Assembly (NCBI RefSeq): GCF_000702625.1
Contig: NZ_JNIS01000001.1
Location: 1,116,001-1,180,000 of the forward strand
Direction: 5' to 3'
Length of the DNA: 64,000 nt
Source: Exiguobacterium oxidotolerans JCM 12280
Lineage (GTDB): Bacteria > Bacillota > Bacilli > Exiguobacteriales > Exiguobacteriaceae
The notes below the pieces were generated by a model that saw only the letters and a list, made by a program, of their open reading frames with translations, ran no database searches and was not told the origin of the DNA. Shown one piece after another: positions 8,683 to 17,206 of the stretch (positions are counted from its first letter, which is position 1; every line of letters begins with the position of its first letter). The position numbers were made by a program, and so were the translations under genes.

Positions 8683-9702
8683 TTAAGATACAGATGTTTT
8701 CGGTTCACGCAACAGATGTTTGACTTCGCGGAACGTCACGAACGTTTTATTTTTAGCATCATATAGTTTATAACGAAGCGACTTCAGACTCGAGAATAAG
8801 CCGATCGTCGTTGCTTTTTGAAGGGGTGGTGTCGCCGTATGGGCTTTTTCTAGATGATAGTTCGGAACACGGGGACTTAAGTGATGGACGTGATGGAAGC
8901 CGATGTTTCCTGTCACCCACTGTAAGACTTTCGGCAACTCGTAGTACGAGCTTCCTTCGATCGCCGCTTTGACGTAGTCCCATTCGCTTTCATCCTCGAA
9001 ATACGAATCTTCGAACGTATGCTGGACGTAGAATAACCAAATCCCGAGCACGCCCGCTGTGAACATCGTTGTTCCTTGAATGATCAAGAAGGCCTGCCAG
9101 CCGACGATATAAATCATGACGGCATACAACACAACGAGTGACGCATTGATGACGTGTGTGTTGATGCGTTCTTTTTTTCGTGCGTCCTTACGATTGAAGC
9201 GGCTGACGACGAGAATCAACAGCAATGGTCCGAGACCGAACATGACGAGCGGGTTCCGGTAGAGACGATACTTCAACCGTGTCCATTTCGATGCTTCGAC
9301 ATACTCTTCGATCGTCATGACCCAAATGTCACCGACGCCACGTTTGTCGAGATTTCCACTCGACGCATGGTGGATCGAATGCTCGCGTTTCCATTTTTCG
9401 TATGGGAACAACGTCAAGATTCCTGTAATCGTCCCGACGATCGCATTTGCTTTCTTGTTTTTGAAGAATGACCCGTGCGTACAGTCATGGAAGATGATGA
9501 ATGTCCGGACGACGAACCCGGCTGCGATGATCGCAAGCGGAACCGCAAGCCAGACTGAGATTTTGAGTGCTTGGTAGGCGAGAAACCAAGCGACGAGCAA
9601 CGGCAGGATCGTGTTGATCATCTGCCTGACACTCGCTTTAATGTCTGCCTTTTCAAACGGCGAGACATGTTTACGAAGCTGGGCGATTTTTTCTTTACTC
9701 AT
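8683..9702 (-). CDS. des: Acyl-lipid fatty acid desaturase (Des-like)
   Basis: This 339-residue integral membrane di-iron enzyme introduces a double bond into membrane lipid acyl chains, raising fluidity in the cold. The three histidine boxes are intact: HDCTHGSFF, HSIHHASSG and HHVHHLSP, and hydrophobic pairs lie before and between boxes as in the delta-5 desaturase family of Bacillus. The ATG is preceded by GGAGGAAG. A TATAAT box about 165 bp upstream suggests a long 5' leader. No DesKR-like two-component genes are adjacent. Confidence 0.92.
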   Translation of the reverse strand: MSKEKIAQLRKHVSPFEKADIKASVRQMINTILPLLVAWFLAYQALKISVWLAVPLAIIAAGFVVRTFIIFHDCTHGSFFKNKKANAIVGTITGILTLFPYEKWKREHSIHHASSGNLDKRGVGDIWVMTIEEYVEASKWTRLKYRLYRNPLVMFGLGPLLLILVVSRFNRKDARKKERINTHVINASLVVLYAVMIYIVGWQAFLIIQGTTMFTAGVLGIWLFYVQHTFEDSYFEDESEWDYVKAAIEGSSYYELPKVLQWVTGNIGFHHVHHLSPRVPNYHLEKAHTATPPLQKATTIGLFSSLKSLRYKLYDAKNKTFVTFREVKHLLREPKTSVS

Positions 9703-9867
9703 GTGTTGCTTCCTCCTCGAATTCGGTTACAGCGTTCACGACGCTAATGAGATGATGTGCTTGAATGAAACCAGGAAACGGCGTTCGTGACGGTGAATTC
9801 GTAACATCCACATGATACTCGACCCGACCGATATAGTTATACGCTTAAATATTTTTTATACCAGGTA

Positions 9868-9897
9868 ATTATAGCACATGTTATAAAAAATAAAGCA
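9868..9897 (-). promoter_or_regulatory. Candidate promoter of the desaturase gene
   Basis: On the minus strand a perfect TATAAT (9873-9868) sits in an AT-rich stretch; the -35 (TGCTTT) is weak, which would fit a promoter needing an activator. A partly palindromic stretch (TATAGCAC ATGTTATA, plus-strand reading) overlaps the -10. The transcript would have a leader of about 160 nt. Confidence 0.4.
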
Positions 9898-9925
9898 GGA
9901 ATTCTCGAATTGATAACGATACCAG

Positions 9926-9963
9926 CCAAAAGCCCACGACGCATCGTGAGCCTTTTGGCTGTC
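9926..9963. terminator. Terminator after the FAD/Rieske oxidoreductase
   Basis: AGCCAAAAG.CTCACGATG / CGTCGTGGGCTTTTGGCT forms a long imperfect stem between the oxidoreductase stop (9965) and the desaturase promoter region. Confidence 0.75.
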
Positions 9964-9964
9964 G

Positions 9965-11494
9965 TTACATTCTTTTCAGTGGCTTAACGGCTGGCCCTTC
10001 GAGCACATTTCCTTCGTAATCGAACCGTGAGCCATGACACGGACAATCCCATGACCGTTCCCCGTCATTCCATTTGACGTCGCAGCCGAGGTGCGTACAG
10101 GTCGTCTTGACGAGATGCAGTTCGCCTGACGCGTCCCGGTACCCGCCGACCGTTTTCCCGTCATGGCGGACGAGTCCACCTTCGTCGCGTGCTAACGCCT
10201 CCGCCTCTTTCTCGCCACGTGCGACTTTCCCTTTGACGAGTTCAAGCGCGACATCGGCATTGTTTTTGACGAACTGTTTCGCGTCCTGCTTGCTCAACTT
10301 CGACCGGTTCGGATCGAACAAGGACCGGTAGCGGTTTGATTTCCCGGTCAATAGATCGGCTAAGAGACGACCTGCCGCGATCCCGTTCGTCATCCCCCAC
10401 TTGGCGAATCCTGTTGCGACGAACAGATTCGAATCGTCACTCGTCATTTGACCGACATAGGGGACTTTATCGAGCGAAATCAAATCTTGCGCCGACCAAA
10501 ACTGTTCGATTGCTTCGACCCCGAACTCGGTTTCCGCGAACTGCGCCAACGTTTGGTAATTGGCTCTCGTATGCGTCTCGTGTCCCGACAAATGGTTTTC
10601 CCCACCGAAGAAACCGAGCGTTCGTCCATCGGCCGTCTTTGCATGCCGGAGGGAGCGACTCGGTTGATCGGCACTCATGAACATGCCGTCCGGGAACGTT
10701 GCATCGACGAAGCCGGAGACGATGTACGACCGGTGAACTTCGAGTTTTGAAAAATAGAGCCCTTTTAAATCATTGAACGGGAAATGCGAAGCGACGATGA
10801 TTTTTTGCGCTTCGATTTTACGTCCGTTCTCAACGATGACGGTCGGCGTCCGTTTTGTCTCGACCGACATGGCCCGTGTCCGTTCGTATAGCTTACCACC
10901 GTTTGCGGTGAAGTAGCGGGCGAGTCCTTGTAAGTACTTGACGGGGTGGAACTGGGCTTGATGACGTAAGACGACTGCTTTTTCAACCGGATAGGGCAAC
11001 TTCGCTTGCACTTCCACCGTCGCCTCTCCCCCGTCCATTCCGAGTCGGGCATAGGCTTCGATTTCTTTTTCGAGTTGACTGACCTTTTCTTTTGAGGACG
11101 CGACGTACAGGTACGCATCCTGCGTCTCAAGCTCGCAGTCGATGCCGAGTCGTTCGACCTGCTCACGTAAAAACCCAATCGCCTCTTCATTCGCTTGAAA
11201 ATAGAGGCGCGCTTTCTCTTGACCGATCGTCTGAATCAATTGATCATAAATCAATCCGTGTTGCGATGAGACTTTTGCTGTCGTATATCCGGTCGTCCCG
11301 CTCGCGACTTGATCCGCTTCAAGCAGCGTCACGGCGTATCCGGAATCAATCAACTGGACCGCTGCGACGAGTCCTGCGATGCCGGCACCGATGATGACGA
11401 TGTCTGTCGTACTGTCTGTTTCTAGTTTCGGATACGTTTCATGTTCAATCGAAGTGCGCCAGTATGATGTTGGAAATCCGTCAAGTCGCTTCAT
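9965..11494 (-). CDS. yhfW: FAD-dependent oxidoreductase with C-terminal Rieske domain (YhfW-like)
   Basis: A 509-residue fusion. Residues about 30-60 form the FAD-binding Rossmann motif ([18 protein letters not shown] ... LLEAD) of the DAO/glycine-oxidase-like superfamily. The middle holds the substrate domain with the FAD-closing stretch [14 protein letters not shown]. Residues about 410-509 are a Rieske [2Fe-2S] domain with both cluster motifs intact, CTHLGC and CPCHGS. The architecture matches Bacillus YhfW. The substrate is unknown, and electrons would pass between FAD and the cluster. The start follows GGAGGCGGG. It is transcribed alone. Confidence 0.9.
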   Translation of the reverse strand: MKRLDGFPTSYWRTSIEHETYPKLETDSTTDIVIIGAGIAGLVAAVQLIDSGYAVTLLEADQVASGTTGYTTAKVSSQHGLIYDQLIQTIGQEKARLYFQANEEAIGFLREQVERLGIDCELETQDAYLYVASSKEKVSQLEKEIEAYARLGMDGGEATVEVQAKLPYPVEKAVVLRHQAQFHPVKYLQGLARYFTANGGKLYERTRAMSVETKRTPTVIVENGRKIEAQKIIVASHFPFNDLKGLYFSKLEVHRSYIVSGFVDATFPDGMFMSADQPSRSLRHAKTADGRTLGFFGGENHLSGHETHTRANYQTLAQFAETEFGVEAIEQFWSAQDLISLDKVPYVGQMTSDDSNLFVATGFAKWGMTNGIAAGRLLADLLTGKSNRYRSLFDPNRSKLSKQDAKQFVKNNADVALELVKGKVARGEKEAEALARDEGGLVRHDGKTVGGYRDASGELHLVKTTCTHLGCDVKWNDGERSWDCPCHGSRFDYEGNVLEGPAVKPLKRM

Positions 11495-12005
11495 TTTTCC
11501 CGCCTCCGTAAGTGTTGGTTTCTTTTCATATAACTAACATTTACTTTTACCCTCCCCTCACAAAATCATTCACAATCTGTATTTTCCAAAGAAAATGAAC
11601 TATTTAGAACAGTGCTATCTTCTTTCGCGTTATATACGATTATTTGTTTTCACTCGCCGATTTCATATTATATCTTCTTGATAAATAATTATTTTTAAAA
11701 ACAAAATTTGTAATCTATTTTTAAATTTTGGTTAATGGAGCATATTTATATAGAAAAATAAGTAAATTACGATTATGATGATTAAAGTAAAAAAATATAA
11801 ATATAGTTTTTAAGCATAAGGAAAGGCGAGACACGGATTGTCTATGAAAGTGCAGTCCCATTAGAAATCCGGCAAAAAGTCCGAACATATAAGACCGACG
11901 TCACGATGGAAGCATGTCAAATCGAGATGTTAAATCTTTAAGATCCAACCTATTTGAGACCTACTGGGTTCAAGTAGGTTTTCTAGTCCAAGGAGGAATT
12001 ACTTT
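11495..12005. other. Long AT-rich intergenic region upstream of the WHH nuclease
   Basis: About 510 bp. The left 300 bp are strongly AT-rich with no clear genes. Positions 11807-11941 hold an open frame without a normal start codon (listed separately). A hairpin AACCTATTTGAgACC / GGTTCAAGTAGGTT lies near 11946-11980, followed by TTCT and the AAGGAGG ribosome site of the nuclease. Confidence 0.4.
11807..11941 (+). pseudogene. Possible gene remnant upstream of the nuclease
   Basis: The frame from 11807 to the TAA at 11939-11941 reads FLSIRKGETRIVYESAVPL and then EIRQKVRTYKTDVTMEACQ, a composition that looks like real protein with host-like codons (GTC, CGG, GAC), unlike the AT-rich DNA to its left. 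There is no ATG, GTG or TTG at the 5' end of the frame, only an internal ATG giving 11 residues. It may be the 3' end of a decayed gene, or a short gene with a non-standard start behind the AAGGAAAGG sequence. Family not recognised. Confidence 0.3.
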
Positions 12006-12917
12006 ATGGCATTTATTAAACAAGCCTTTCGTATTACCGGTCAAATTACCGGAACGGTCATTGGAACTCCCGTCAAACTGATCGGCAAACAAATCGGGAG
12101 TGAATTCATCGAAGATATCGGAAAAACCGTTAAATCAGCTTCTGTTAACACAGGTACTCTTCTAGGCGGCGCTGCGGAAGGGACCTGGAATACCGTGTCT
12201 GGTTTAGCTAAAAAAGACGACGATCAACTCCAAGAGGGGCTAGGAGAACTAAAACGAACGGGATCACAAGGGGCTCGCGGCATCTCTCAAGCTGTCACTT
12301 CTACAGTACAAAATAGTCGTGATGTGATTGGCGGGATTCGTGACGAAGATAAGGAACGTATCGTCCGTGGTGCAAAGGGACTCGGTAAAACGGTTGCAGT
12401 AGCGACACTTACTGTCGGCGTACTGGATTTAGTCGACATCATCGATCCTCTGGACGCGGAAGCTGCGTCTCCCGACACGGTACCTGACGAAACAGCGCAC
12501 TACATCGAAACACGCAATGATGAGTTACTCGACAGCTCACATCCTGTGACAGGCGTCGAGTTCCACGAACAGTCGATTGAATTACCTTCCGGCGAACATT
12601 TGATAGGTGTGTTCCCTTCATTCGATGCTGTCTCTGAAGTCCAATTGAACGAAGGCATGTACCTAGAGTCAGACTATGTTCAGTTTTCGTATGCAAATGC
12701 GGAGCTCGCACATCAAATTGATGCTCAAACAGGACTTGAAAATCAATTCACCGATGCCCAAATTGAACAAATCTACTTAAATCAGACACCGGACGGATAT
12801 ACATGGCATCACAGCGAAACGCCAGGCAGTCTACAACTTGTTGAAGAAGAAGCACATGCTCATACGGGTCATACAGGTGGTCGTGAACTGTGGGGCGGCG
12901 GAGAAACGTTCCGATAA
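12006..12917 (+). CDS. WHH-type HNH/EndoVII-superfamily nuclease, toxin-like
   Basis: This 303-residue protein starts behind a perfect AAGGAGG. The C-terminal 45 residues carry the WHH nuclease signature: GYTWHH (W267, H268, H269), then LQLV, then H284/H286/H289 in AHAHTGHTGG and a terminal LWGGG. In polymorphic toxin systems this domain is a DNase. Residues 1-150 are helical, glycine-rich and partly hydrophobic (TGQITGTVIGTPVKLIGKQ), with a hydrophobic stretch near 128-146. They contain no classical signal peptide, LXG or WXG motif. A glycine-rich helical N-terminus followed by a WHH tip suggests a contact or phage-tail-like toxin, but export is unproven. No immunity gene follows on the same strand. 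Confidence 0.8.
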   Translation: MAFIKQAFRITGQITGTVIGTPVKLIGKQIGSEFIEDIGKTVKSASVNTGTLLGGAAEGTWNTVSGLAKKDDDQLQEGLGELKRTGSQGARGISQAVTSTVQNSRDVIGGIRDEDKERIVRGAKGLGKTVAVATLTVGVLDLVDIIDPLDAEAASPDTVPDETAHYIETRNDELLDSSHPVTGVEFHEQSIELPSGEHLIGVFPSFDAVSEVQLNEGMYLESDYVQFSYANAELAHQIDAQTGLENQFTDAQIEQIYLNQTPDGYTWHHSETPGSLQLVEEEAHAHTGHTGGRELWGGGETFR

Positions 12918-12934
12918 TATATTTTCATATCAAC

Positions 12935-12979
12935 AAAGAACGGTCAGCGCCTATGATGTAATGGCTCAGACCGTTCTTT
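12935..12979 (+). terminator. Terminator after the WHH nuclease
   Basis: AAAGAACGGTC ... GACCGTTCTTT stem (11 bp) with a further GCC/GGC pairing in the loop, just after the stop codon. The T run is short. Confidence 0.8.
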
Positions 12980-13046
12980 AGTTTTATCTTATGGACCTCA
13001 ACGACCTTTTCTATCAAACGCAACTTGAAGGGGTGAACGAGTCGTC

Positions 13047-13769
13047 CTACTCACCCATCGGCATATACGTCACGGTACAAACCTTTCCGTCGTCTTCCGT
13101 GTCGACGAACAGATTAATCAGGATGGCGACGCGCTCATTCTCCATGAACGCGACCGGTTCACGGATATTTTTTCGGTAAAAACCAATCCCGTCCCCGTAT
13201 TCATCAATCCGGTCGATGTTCATGATCGTTCCACCAACGATAACGGTATCGATTTTCCGATTGAACTTGAGCGTAGGGCATCCCGGCAGCAATTCATCAT
13301 TGATCACGACCATCGGGATTGGCACGCGGCGTCCGTCCGTATCAAGCAGCCGTTCGAGCAGTGGTCGCTCGTAATCCGTCCATTCCTCGGCATGCTCACG
13401 GTCGACCGAAATCGTTTGGTCTCCTTTGGTGTACTGGACGACGACGTGGTCGAAAAACATGTAGCTATACTCAACCGAACGCGCATGGTGAACGAGCGCC
13501 GATTTTCCGACTGCCCCAATATGGATGCCATGTTCACTCAACCACTGAAGAAGAGATTCTTTTTCGTATGACATTTTGTCGAAGATCAGGCTCACCAATT
13601 GCAGTTCATCGTCTTGCAGGAAACATTGAATCGACACTTCTTCTACCGGGAACGTATGAAGCCGCTCCCCGACGTAGACTGTTTCGTAATCCGGTACGAT
13701 ACAAAATTCAAAGAAATGCTCTTCTTCCCGTAGTCGTTTTTCCAGTTGCCGCTTCTCGAATGCGTCCAC
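13047..13769 (-). CDS. Conserved-looking hypothetical protein (about 240 aa)
   Basis: No family recognised. The protein is acidic, lacks a signal peptide or membrane helix, and looks like an alternating alpha-beta cytoplasmic protein (FFEFCIVPDYETVYVGERLH, IHIGAVGKSALVHHARSVEY, VPIPMVVINDELLPGCP). The GTG at 13769 is preferred because GAGGGAG lies eight bases upstream; GTG codons at 13778 and 13775 are also possible. It is convergent with the WHH nuclease and separated from it by a terminator. An immunity role is conceivable only from position; opposite orientation makes it a weak candidate. Confidence 0.75.
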   Translation of the reverse strand: MDAFEKRQLEKRLREEEHFFEFCIVPDYETVYVGERLHTFPVEEVSIQCFLQDDELQLVSLIFDKMSYEKESLLQWLSEHGIHIGAVGKSALVHHARSVEYSYMFFDHVVVQYTKGDQTISVDREHAEEWTDYERPLLERLLDTDGRRVPIPMVVINDELLPGCPTLKFNRKIDTVIVGGTIMNIDRIDEYGDGIGFYRKNIREPVAFMENERVAILINLFVDTEDDGKVCTVTYMPMGE

Positions 13770-14195
13770 CTTCACCACTCCCTCGTTTAAACGACGTCTG
13801 ACTGTCTAATCCTTTTCCCTATTTCTCTTTTAAAGTCCTGTTTTCACAAGGGTTATTCTGTAAATTTCTCGATTGACTTTTGGGTGGTTCAACGAATTGT
13901 ATTACGAAGTACAAAGCTTAGAAGCAAACACAAAAACATAATGACCTCGTGTAGAATAAACTCAACACTCACTTGAATTAATGATAGATCAAAAAAATGC
14001 CTCAATTAAAAACCTGTATACGCGATTTTCTCGAAAGGGTCTCGTATTTATAAGACAAGCCCTTATTTCACCTCTGAAATAAGGGGTTGTCTACAAAAGC
14101 TCAAAGGTCCCAATACAGTTGAACAAGGACCTGTTTTATTCGTATCACCAGTAAATCTATACATTATGGATTTTATATATACTATATTTATTTTT
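13770..14195. other. Intergenic region with two hairpins
   Basis: About 425 bp. A perfect-arm hairpin ACAA.CCCTTATTTC / GAAATAAGGG.TTGT lies at 14055-14094 without a T run on either side. A second, AGGTCC ... GGACCT at 14104-14140, lies downstream of the surface-protein gene on the minus strand and could terminate it (followed by TTTGAGCTTTT). No ORF of note. Confidence 0.45.
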
Positions 14196-16298
14196 TTAAA
14201 AATGACGAAGCCCAAATGCTCTTACATATCCGTTGTAATCGTAGTCTGCCCAAAATGTCGTTTTACCCGTAGGCTTGTATTCGATTGTACCTGCCAGTTC
14301 ATAACTCATTGTGACTTTCCGATTTATAGCGTACACCATATCGTACCATTCATTTTTTGAAGTCTTTCGATGTACTTTCGGTTTCCCAAGTGCATCAATG
14401 AATTCCGTCCACTTAATTTTTCGTTGGTCAAACGAAGGGATAGTCATGATATCGCCTACATGATTTGGATATTTTTCGTCATAACCAATCGTTCCGTATA
14501 TAAAATCATCTTTAACTTTCCCGAATACACAGCATCCCGTACTGTCGATTCCATACACGGCATCCTTCCCATTAATTTTCATTCGGTCATATAACTTCGC
14601 TTCCGCCTTATACATCGTGCCTTTTTTCGCAGCAGTATAATGCTCTTTCAAATAGGTTGCATTGCTTTTTTTAAAGACACTAACCGTAATAGATTTTGTT
14701 TTACTTTTATTTTTTGCACGATCTACAGCATACAGTGATAATTTTGTTCCATTCGATTGGGCTTTAAAGATAAGTTTATACATACCTTTAGCATTTGCTG
14801 TTGTACTGGCAAGTTTTGTTTTGCCTTTATAGAGATACACGACTGCCCTAGGTTCCGTTTTCCCATTCAAGCTTGTCGTCTTCGTCGTTATAGCCCCTAC
14901 TTTCGGAACAGGTGGAGCTGTTTTATCTGCTACTTTTAGTTGGACCGACTGACTCTTATTTTTAGCAGCATCTAGTGCATAAATAGTCAATGTGGTTCCC
15001 GCTTTTTGTGCTGCAAGTTTCACTGAAAATTTTCCTGCTTTGCTTGTTGCTTGGCCGATTTTCTTGTTTTTATTCATAATGATGACCGTACTCTTATTTT
15101 CCGCTGAACCAGTCAACGTTGTCATCGCATCGGAAAATGGGGCAACTTTTGGTACAGAAGGAGGTGTCGCATCCTTAACGACTGCTTGGTACGACTTACT
15201 TTTATTACCTGACGGATCTGTAATGATGATGGACAGAACTGTTCCTGCCTTTTGTTTCTCAATCGTGAAATAATAAGCATCTTGGTCCCGCGAAGCGCTC
15301 GTTTTAGTAAAAGCAATACGCTTGCCTTCTTTAAATACTTCAATCAATGAGTTTCCACCTTCAGCAATCACATAAAACATTCGTTGCTTGTCGTCAATCG
15401 GACTGATTGAACTGATAATAGGCGCCGTAACATCTTTCAGTGTAATGGTCACTTGATGTTGCGTCCCATTTTCATCCGTCGAAATAGCGGAGATTTTATT
15501 TCCTTCTGGTCGTTTAAATGGAATTTTAAACGTACCATCGCTTTTTACTTTCCCTTCACCTAAAAATCGATCTTCGTTCTCAAAATCAGAGATGGAGATA
15601 GTCGCTCCGACTTCTGATTGTCCTGTTAATATCAAAACATTATCCGGTATTTCGAGCGGAACAATAAACTTCGGTGGTGTATCGTCCCAGACCTGCACTT
15701 GATGCCGGTCGTGTATGTAACCATCGATTTCGGCAACAATCGTCAGCACAGTATTAACGGGTTGACGCTCAAACTCGATTTTGAATTTGCCGGTTTGACC
15801 GATAATTGTTTGACCAATCGACTCACCATGTTTATTCACTGTGATTTTCATACCCGGTACACCAAATCCAACCATCGTTTCTTCATTCTCTATTTTTTCA
15901 TCAACAGAATACGTGTAATATTCTTCTTCGACCACCTCAGACTTATTGCCCGATTCATCCATTGCGAAGAAGCGAAGATTCACTCTACCGTTTAATCCGA
16001 TAGGTTTGGAATAAATATTACTTTTTATCGTAGGTACGGTCCCATCCGTTGTGTAATAAACTTTAGCATTGTTCGTTGCTCTTAATTCGACTTCTTCCCC
16101 AGCGTATTCAATACCACTTCCACGTGATGCATAGACTTCTGGTAATATTTCCTCGTTTTCCAAGACTCTATTCTCTAGAAGAGATACTTGATTTGCCGAG
16201 GGTAAAATTACATCATTCATAGATGCACTTACTGAAGTAGATGAAACGACTAATCCATAAATCATCGGAAGGATTAATAATAAATAACGTTCTCGCAT
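14196..16298 (-). CDS. Secreted multi-domain Ig-like surface protein
   Basis: About 700 residues from MRERYLLLILPMIYG, chosen because GAGGAATCACT precedes it and it opens a signal peptide ending near VSAS. Domain order: a chitobiase/FN3-like C-terminal type domain (VYYTTDGTVPT ... LRFFAMDESGNKS), then about five bacterial Ig-like repeats of roughly 85-90 residues with the recurring pattern TxLxGxxExxxxVxxxxxxKxIxxxxxxxxGxFxxxxxxQxAGTxLxxxAxDxxxNKS. The last 155 residues form a distinct domain with NGKDAVYGIDSTGCCVFGK. No LPxTG anchor or membrane tail. It is probably an adhesin or matrix protein held non-covalently. Its start lies 250 bp from the left end of the candidate invertible segment, facing away from it. 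Confidence 0.82.
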   Translation of the reverse strand: MRERYLLLILPMIYGLVVSSTSVSASMNDVILPSANQVSLLENRVLENEEILPEVYASRGSGIEYAGEEVELRATNNAKVYYTTDGTVPTIKSNIYSKPIGLNGRVNLRFFAMDESGNKSEVVEEEYYTYSVDEKIENEETMVGFGVPGMKITVNKHGESIGQTIIGQTGKFKIEFERQPVNTVLTIVAEIDGYIHDRHQVQVWDDTPPKFIVPLEIPDNVLILTGQSEVGATISISDFENEDRFLGEGKVKSDGTFKIPFKRPEGNKISAISTDENGTQHQVTITLKDVTAPIISSISPIDDKQRMFYVIAEGGNSLIEVFKEGKRIAFTKTSASRDQDAYYFTIEKQKAGTVLSIIITDPSGNKSKSYQAVVKDATPPSVPKVAPFSDAMTTLTGSAENKSTVIIMNKNKKIGQATSKAGKFSVKLAAQKAGTTLTIYALDAAKNKSQSVQLKVADKTAPPVPKVGAITTKTTSLNGKTEPRAVVYLYKGKTKLASTTANAKGMYKLIFKAQSNGTKLSLYAVDRAKNKSKTKSITVSVFKKSNATYLKEHYTAAKKGTMYKAEAKLYDRMKINGKDAVYGIDSTGCCVFGKVKDDFIYGTIGYDEKYPNHVGDIMTIPSFDQRKIKWTEFIDALGKPKVHRKTSKNEWYDMVYAINRKVTMSYELAGTIEYKPTGKTTFWADYDYNGYVRAFGLRHF

Positions 16299-16547
16299 AG
16301 TGATTCCTCTTTTCTTTTTAGATAGATATAGACTTTCTGGGCTTGAACGATGAGTAAGACTTTTTAACTCATACATTCTAAATTTCCGAACCTATATTTA
16401 ATTATAAATATTTTCCATTAATGTGATTTAATGATTTTGGTGCTTTTAGCAAATGGTTTTTTAAAAAACTAGTTACATTCCCCTTTCCATTCTTTGTTCA
16501 TGTATAACAGCATGCATTATCCGTTTGTTTTTTTCCGAACACCCCCG

Positions 16548-16567
16548 AGGATAAGTAGAGTTATCCT
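16548..16567 (+). repeat. Left recombination site of the candidate invertible segment
   Basis: AGGATAA-GTAGAG-TTATCCT: two perfect 7-bp inverted arms around an asymmetric 6-bp spacer, the layout of a tyrosine recombinase core site. Bases 16551-16567 are the exact reverse complement of 16697-16713. Confidence 0.75.
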
Positions 16568-16643
16568 GAGGTGACTCGCGACAAGACTAGGCTTTTCCTC
16601 GGTTAATCGTCGATATTTAGTTGGAAAACGAGACGAACGGCTT

Positions 16644-16672
16644 TTGAAAGCTCAGAAAACCGTTGGCATGAT
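16644..16672 (+). promoter_or_regulatory. Candidate promoter inside the invertible segment
   Basis: TTGAAA (16644-16649), a 17-bp spacer and CATGAT (16667-16672) resemble a sigma-A promoter reading towards the sigma-like gene 100 bp downstream. The -35 lies in a stem-forming sequence (AACGG.TTTT ... AAAACCGTT, 16636-16663). The -10 is imperfect, so this is a tentative call. Confidence 0.4.
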
Positions 16673-16696
16673 TCAAAAAAGACGGTTTGAAAAGAG

Positions 16697-16716
16697 AGGA
16701 TAACTCTACTTATACT
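16697..16716 (-). repeat. Right recombination site of the candidate invertible segment
   Basis: AGGATAA-CTCTAC-TTATACT: same arms as the left site with one mismatch in the distal arm. The spacer CTCTAC is the exact reverse complement of the left spacer GTAGAG, so the two sites are in inverted orientation. Confidence 0.75.
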
Positions 16717-16771
16717 AAAACTACCGCGGAATACCCTTCGATATGCATATCCGAAAGACTGGATTCTCTCC

Positions 16772-17206
16772 ATGAATGAAGCCTTACACCACTGGCTCCC
16801 TCTGATCAATTCACTCCTGCACCGCCTCTCGATCCATCCGAACGAACACGATGAATGCCGGCAAGCAGCATTGCTCCGTCTCTGGACATCCATCGAATCT
16901 GGTAAGGAATTATCCATCACGTTCGTCCGCATTCGAGCGCGCGGCGCGATGCTCGACTATCTCGCCAAACGGACTCGCACGCTGACGACCGAAGTCGCTG
17001 TCGAAACCTTGCCGGAACTGCCCCGTCAACAAACTGTTTCCTTCCCTTACTTGCTGAACGAACTCGAACACGCCCTCTCCCCGAAAGAATTCACCTTCCT
17101 TCAGGCAATGATCGCTGGTACAGAAGGAACACTCGGCTACTCCGACGCCCGTCTGCGCTCCCTCAAGTCAGACTTGAAGCGGAAAGTCGAAGGCATCCTC
17201 CTATGA
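16772..17206 (+). CDS. Small sigma-70-family-like protein
   Basis: 144 residues. Residues 8-66 follow sigma-70 region 2: HWLPLINSLLHRL, then a helix with ECRQAALLRLW (compare DLxQEGxxxLW) and FVRIRARGAMLDYLAKR (compare the RIRGAMLDELR motif of SigB/SigD/FliA-type factors). Residues 100-144 occupy the place of region 4 (LSPKEFTFLQAMIAG ... ARLRSLKSDLKRKV) but the helix-turn-helix is short and atypical. Region 3 is absent. The stop overlaps the next ATG (ATGA), so it is translationally coupled to the recombinase gene. The ATG has no good Shine-Dalgarno sequence, suggesting low expression. It could be an alternative sigma factor or a recombination directionality/regulatory protein derived from one. 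Confidence 0.65.
   Translation: MNEALHHWLPLINSLLHRLSIHPNEHDECRQAALLRLWTSIESGKELSITFVRIRARGAMLDYLAKRTRTLTTEVAVETLPELPRQQTVSFPYLLNELEHALSPKEFTFLQAMIAGTEGTLGYSDARLRSLKSDLKRKVEGILL

Larger units (their letters stand above)
16548..16716. mobile_element. Candidate invertible DNA segment (about 170 bp)
   Basis: Two dyad-symmetric sites in opposite orientation enclose 129 bp without a plausible gene. The segment lies between the 5' ends of two divergent units: the Ig-like surface protein (left) and the sigma-like/recombinase operon (right). A candidate promoter inside points rightwards in this orientation. Tyrosine recombinases acting on inverted sites flip the DNA between them, so the segment could switch transcription between the two sides. 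Seen directly: the sites, the spacer complementarity and the adjacent recombinase genes. Inferred: the inversion and its effect. Confidence 0.65.

Noticed and set aside
11946-11980. Hairpin before the WHH nuclease as a riboswitch
   Set aside because: A simple stem ending in TTTTC fits a weak terminator for something upstream; no known ligand-binding motif.
16548-16716. Reading the two dyad sites only as repressor operators
   Set aside because: Operators would not need reverse-complementary asymmetric spacers or neighbouring recombinases; kept as the main alternative, not as the call.
16603-16932. 109-residue minus-strand ORF over the invertible segment and the sigma-like gene
   Set aside because: Low-complexity antisense of the sigma-like gene, rich in Arg, Ser and Cys, without start signals.
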